DNA of 64,000 nt, from assembly GCA_950295325.1 (NCBI GenBank), contig OX485803.1, positions 63,627,554 to 63,691,553 on the forward strand. The letters are read 5' to 3'. The notes below the pieces were generated by a model. It was not told the origin of the DNA. It ran no database searches and saw only the letters and a list, made by a program, of their open reading frames with translations. Below, piece after piece: positions 59,621-64,000 of this stretch; the stretch's first letter is position 1; each line of letters opens with the position of its first letter. The position numbers and the translations under genes were made by a program. Source of the stretch: Polytrichum commune. Its lineage: Eukaryota; Streptophyta; Polytrichopsida; Polytrichales; Polytrichaceae.

Positions 59621-59789
59621 AACACCGGTACCTTAACAGAAGCAACCACCAAAAGGGAAGGCACTCGGTAAGTAAGTACTCCTACTTTGCCACATGGTCG
59701 CAGCTAGGCATGTGGCCTTATGAATCGTCCTCTCATGCACAATATATCCTAGCCCCGTGAATATTGTAGCATAAGTATACATGTGTGTG

Positions 59790-59823
<34 letters not shown>

Positions 59824-59975
59824 GGATTTCAGAGTTTTACCACCTCCGCCATCTTTATATATAGATTTTCGTATTGGAATCAAGTCATCTACCAACAAAG
59901 ATTTGAACCCTTATAATTTTTGCATACGAGATTGAGATATAACATATTTTGGTGTGTTGGAATCCCTTTTTTTCA
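59621..59975 (+). repeat. Repeat family copy with CATA microsatellite
   Basis: ACCGCTTTAACACCGGTACC, CACATGGTCGCAGCTAGGCA, TCTACCAACAAAGATTTGAA and TTGGTGTGTTGGAATCCC follow the 58530 copy. A (CATA)n run at about 59788-59818 interrupts it. Confidence 0.72.
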
Positions 59976-60859
59976 GGGTCACTTTGTAAATGAACCAAAG
60001 ACCGTGACTATGTACTTGTGAGGGCCCTTAATTCTCATTTGAAGGTCATGCCACTAACATGGTCTACCATGATTTTGCGATATGTCTACCTCTTGGAGGT
60101 GGGCCTGTTGCACATTCCAGCATATCATGAAACATTACATATAGTCTACCAAGTAGGAATCCATGTAGATTTTTCATCCATGATAATTTCTTTGGGCCCT
60201 TAGACCTTCACCTTCTAGTGTGAAGTGAACTTGGATGGACGGAACCTTCTTGACCAATGGGAGACCTTGGAATGCAATAGTCATAGGTCTTTAGTCTCGT
60301 GTGGCCCTTTGGGCCGGTTTACACCATGGACCATGGGAGATGGCCTCTTTCCATGGTCCGACATGGTCCAACATCCATGGTCTGATTTTCTTGAAAAAAT
60401 CAATTTACAAAGCCTTTGGGCCCCTCACCGAATGTGGATCAAGAGGAATGACCATGCACCGAAAGTGAATGTGTGGATTTTTTGAATATATGCCCAAGAA
60501 GGGCAGTTTTGAGAGGGGAAAAAAAGAAGTTTGACCATTCTCTAGTCTTCATCCTCTCTTCCCTAGAACACATTTCTTTAAGAATTTATTATAAGATCAT
60601 TTCCCCGTCATGGGTCCTTGCCTTTTTCTACTAGAGCACCTCTTTTGCCTCTCCCACGGCAAAACATGTTGGACCATGTCAGTGGATAATGTAGGCCTCA
60701 AAATATGTCTTTTGGGGACCTCCAACTCCATGGTCACTCTAACATTTTTCTTCCCTTGATATCAGTTGAAATGATCCCAGGACGAGTTCAACAACCAATC
60801 TAAACATTACTGAACCTCATGACGATGTCATGGTTCATGATGCAACAACCCCTTCACTT
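59976..60859. other. Intergenic stretch
   Basis: About 60060-60180 shares CCTCTTGGAGGTGGGCCT with the 51247 element. Around 60310-60380 the word CATGGTCC and its inverse recur several times. No gene. Confidence 0.45.
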
Positions 60860-61100
60860 AGTTGCTAACAAGAAACATCTACATTCTTATGAATGTAACA
60901 ATGGAAAAAAGAATATGCTCCGTGCTTAAAGCGGCGGCTTTAGCACCGTGTACCTTGCGGTCGCAACCACCAAAGGTGGAGGATTGAGCTTGGTAAGTGA
61001 AGTACTCCTCCCTTACCACATGGTCATAGCCGGGCATGCATGCATGCATGCGGCCGTAAGAATCCTCCCATCACACACACACACACATATATATTTTGAA
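60860..61100 (+). repeat. Repeat family copy with GCAT and CA microsatellites
   Basis: GTTGCTAACAAGAAACATCT, GCTCCGTGCTTAAAGCGGCG, TTTAGCACCG and ACCACATGGTCATAGCCGGG match 59540-59730. (GCAT)n lies at 61034-61050 and (CA)n followed by (TA)n at 61072-61095. Confidence 0.75.
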
Positions 61101-61839
61101 GCCCCCGTACCCATCCTTGGAAGTTAATTACGAGGAGTGTGCCACCCACACATCTTTGGGATCTTGCGAAGGACTCTCGGATGCAATGTCATGAGTGTCC
61201 CACGAGGGTGTCGTAACAATCTCGATTTCATCACGGAAGTAAAGACACCAAACGTGGGTGATGTTTCATAAGCACCTATGGAACATAGGCACACCCGTTT
61301 CCGAGGACCCCCCCTCCTCGATCTCAATACATAGAGTCCTCTAAAGTTGTGAAGTTTCACACATGTAGATGTCATTTTTAGCTGTGAAGAATCATACATG
61401 TAACCTTCACAGTTGGCGTGATGGAAAAAGTAAGGTAAAAGGGCATTGATTGTACTCAGGTTTTCGTTTCCGTGTTACTTGGAAATAGGTTGACTTTATG
61501 TTGTGAATATGGGTTCGGAGAGAGTCTTGCATGTGGAAATTTATGGTAATTTTAGAACTTGGAAATAGAATGTAATATGTTTGTTAAACGTTATGATATC
61601 TATTTCCATGCACGTGAAAAAAAACAATAAAAAATCTAGTATCACACTTGTACAACACTTATGCGAAATTTCTTATGGATAACGGAAATGGAGTTGTCCA
61701 CCTTAAGGTAGTTGTGTGTTATTCAGATTTTGTTCTATCTGCATCCACTTCTCAAAGGACGCAAAACACGCAATTGGCGCAAGATAATTAGCCGAATCCA
61801 AATCATGCATGTAGCCAACTAGCTCATAATCTTCATAGC
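61101..61839. other. Intergenic stretch
   Basis: No gene or repeat family recognised. GGACGCAAAACACGCAATTG at about 61757 resembles GGATGCAAAACACACAATTA at about 2881. Confidence 0.45.
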
Positions 61840-62010
61840 TTTTGTTCATTATCAAGGCGAAAGATTCTTATGTTCGTTGAGTGGTCGTATAGATGCTCCC
61901 AAAAGCATGTTTACTATCAAGCCTAGAACAATTGGCATATTTTGAACATGTAGTCCAGTCACTTTTGAGCACAAGTCTTTTTGGTGGTCGTTCTTAGATT
62001 TGCAAGTAAC
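61840..62010 (+). repeat. Dispersed repeat related to 11815-11990
   Basis: Same order of words as the 11.8-kb copy (GTTCGTTGAGTGGTCGTATA, TTTTGAACATGTAGTCCAGT, ACAAGTCTTTTTGG). Class unknown. Confidence 0.6.
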
Positions 62011-62834
62011 CACATACCACTCATATATAAGTCAATAGAATTGTTATGCTCGATTTAGACACGTCTATCTTACCAAGAGCAAGGATGAAAATGTTGATTG
62101 CTATGTAGAACTTGAGGATTTAATTTTAATTTTTTTAATTTTTAAGAATCTTTTCCCAAATTTGCATTGAAATCTGGATTAAAGACTCCAAATCTATATA
62201 TGCGTGTTAAATTAGGATGAAACAACAAGAAGTATAAAGGGGGTGGGAACACATGCCCGTGGTAGGTGTTGGGAAATGAAATCCCAACAACCCGACTTTT
62301 GTACATGAGGTCAAGGATCGGGGAAAAAGAAGAAGTTACACGTGGCCCATTAGCCCTCAAAGGACCAAGGGACTAAATATATGGCCACATGAACAAATTC
62401 TACAAGCCTCGTGAAGTTTGCACAAACGATTTTTTTTATGCTTTTCCATTTTGTGCTTTATTTTGTACAATATCTTATGTTAAGGAGAAGAAACACTCTC
62501 ACATGTGGTATAAATCATCAAAACCTAAGGATTTATTTGCATCTAAAGGGATACATGGACTATGTAAATTAGTCATAATCTACAATAACATTAGGGTTTT
62601 CAACTTATTTGAAGGGTGCATTAGAAGAATGATTATGATTTTATTAGAGCTATTTTTGACACAATTAGCTACACATAAAGTATGTAGCTTAAATACTCAA
62701 TTTTGTGCATGGAGAAGTCCGGATAGGGCAGTCTTATACGCGTATGTGTTAGCATGGGGAGAGGAAAATACTTCATACAAGTGTGCCTCTCCTCCATTTC
62801 ACTAACACTACCCAAAAAAAAGGAGGGGGATATA
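62011..62834. other. Intergenic stretch with one unrecognised open frame
   Basis: A 138-codon frame at 62389-62805 (plus) starts MNKFYKPREVCTNDFFYAFP. It has AT-rich codons like the background and no family that I recognise. No flanking gene structure. Confidence 0.4.
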
Positions 62835-62978
62835 GATGATACCTCCCAAATGACAAGAATTAGAGGATGTGTGTCACACTATTTTTGGTGTCATTAAGAC
62901 CATTTTGACATACGCATTATATGAAATAGCATTTCACAACATGCCTCTATGACTCTTGTCATTTGGGAGGTGTCATCT
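62835..62978. mobile_element. Short foldback element, about 144 bp
   Basis: ATGATACCTCCCAAATGACA near 62836 and TGTCATTTGGGAGGTGTCAT ending near 62976 are inverse with one mismatch. The arms continue more weakly (ATTAGAGGATGTGTG / CATGCCTCTATGAC). Confidence 0.78.
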
Positions 62979-62999
62979 AACTTCCCTTTCTAAGAATTT

Positions 63000-63170
63000 A
63001 AGAAGCCATGAATAGTATATATCGTAGAGATTTTATTTTTGGTTGATTTGACATCAAAATTAGCTTCAAAGATCCCAACTTAGTCTAGTCAAGCGCGCAT
63101 GAGACAAATAAGCCACAAACATTTAGTGGGTCGAGTTTGTAACATGGATAGATGAGGGATACATTCATGT
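63000..63170 (+). repeat. Dispersed repeat, copy 4
   Basis: GATTTGACATCAAAATTAGC, TTCAAAGATCCCAACTTAGT and TAGTGGGTCGAGTTTGTAAC correspond to 27515-27660 and 43820-44030, and inversely to 25740-25980. Confidence 0.62.
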
Positions 63171-63781
63171 GCAACAATTAGTTCTCACAAACTTTCATCT
63201 TAAAGTTAACCATGTATTGCTCACATATGCATTACAAGAACTTGGAACATACATACCACCTTTCATGCCCATGGACCTTCAACCCATTATATCCAACAAA
63301 TTTTTATGATCAACCACATGTATACGGAAACTAACTTCATCCTCGAGACATGGGAAGCATAATCCTCTTTGCATCCACAAGATTCGAGATGTAATGGCCA
63401 CAATTTTGACGTTCTCAAGTTGGGGTAGCTAGTGAGAACCTTCTTTTCTATATTTTGATGACACGGTGGATGAGAAAGTTCAATAAAAGTAAAAATAAAC
63501 ACATATATAGAACATACATATGTGAGAAATTGTATTTTTTCTAAAATTGGGTCCATGTGTATATTCTAGAGGTGGTCAAAGTTAATTGACCATATGATGA
63601 GTATCTCTCACAATGAGCTTGAATGCTAAGTTTGGAACTCTTATGGTTAAGGATGTTGCCCAAACTATCAAAGATGACTAACCCTCGAAATGAAACAAAC
63701 CCCATGCATGAAAATTTGAAAAAGTTGGTGGAGATCAAAGTGAAAGAAGGTTTCCCTTCATAGGTTGACATATTTGAGACT
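63171..63781. other. Intergenic stretch
   Basis: Two minus frames of 88-89 codons (63287-63556, 63541-63807) are unrecognised. Nothing else seen. Confidence 0.4.
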
Positions 63782-64000
63782 ATACCGTTTATGGTATTTA
63801 GTGTCATCGTGTAATAATGTCACTTACCCTATTTTGAGGCATACGCTAGGTTACACTAATGATCAACAACTTCACCATTAGTGTCAAGTCATGACACTTG
63901 GCATTCAAGTGTACTCACTAAAATCTTGGCATGAGTTTGTTCAATAATGTTATGAGATGTATGCATATGTTACACAATAGTCTAGAAGTTGACTAATGTA
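63782..64000 (+). mobile_element. TACACCGTTTATGG-family element, cut by window edge
   Basis: Left end TATACCGTTTATGGTATTTA followed by GTGTCA, then CACTTACCCTATTTTGAGGC, ACGCTAGGTTACACTAATGA and ATGACACTTGGCATTCAAGT. Continues past the window. Confidence 0.78.

Overview
The window looks like repeat-saturated nuclear DNA of a land plant with a large genome, most likely a seed-free one (bryophyte, lycophyte or fern). Evidence: one intron-containing receptor-like kinase gene of plant type, short TTTAGGG-type telomere-like motifs, and remnants of three plant-type transposase or retrotransposon proteins. The remaining sequence is AT-rich, CpG-poor and full of inverted-repeat elements. The species cannot be named from sequence alone, and the seed-free placement rests on memory of the transposase family at 14.3-17.6 kb.

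Only one gene looks functional. It is a plus-strand receptor-like kinase at 19379-22907 with two exons, a GT-AG intron and about 758 residues. It reads as signal peptide, ricin-B-like lectin domain, DUF642-like domain, one transmembrane helix and a non-RD kinase. The locus carries partial duplications: a decayed copy of the exon 1 end inside the intron, three ~61-bp units just after the stop, and an internally deleted kinase-tail relic at 23320-23499. A ~560-bp inverted-repeat element ends about 125 bp before the chosen start codon.

Layout. 1-594: ~50-bp tandem satellite built on a CG-rich palindrome. 595-5300: dispersed copies of the same palindrome, partly in ~200-bp composite repeats, one interrupted by a 543-bp hAT-like element with an 8-bp target duplication. 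6.1-7.1 kb: GC-richer block of unknown nature. 8.9-9.4 kb: element with two interleaved inverted repeats. 14.3-17.6 kb: MULE/SWIM-type transposase pseudogene (minus). 18.5-23.5 kb: kinase locus. 25-30.3 kb: clustered non-autonomous elements. 30.6-31.7 kb: pogo/Tigger-type transposase pseudogene (minus). 34.7-35.7 kb: tandem duplication, one copy carrying a tRNA-derived SINE with target duplication, the other preserving the empty site. 44.5-45.6 kb: Ty3/gypsy chromovirus integrase and chromodomain relic (minus). 51-62 kb: Tourist-like and other MITEs, including a 517-bp near-perfect palindrome at 58964-59480.

At least ten dispersed repeat families recur, many with terminal inverted repeats. 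The window is best read as one cell-surface receptor gene embedded in layered, mostly dead transposon sequence. No operon, CRISPR array, rRNA gene or intact tRNA gene was seen.
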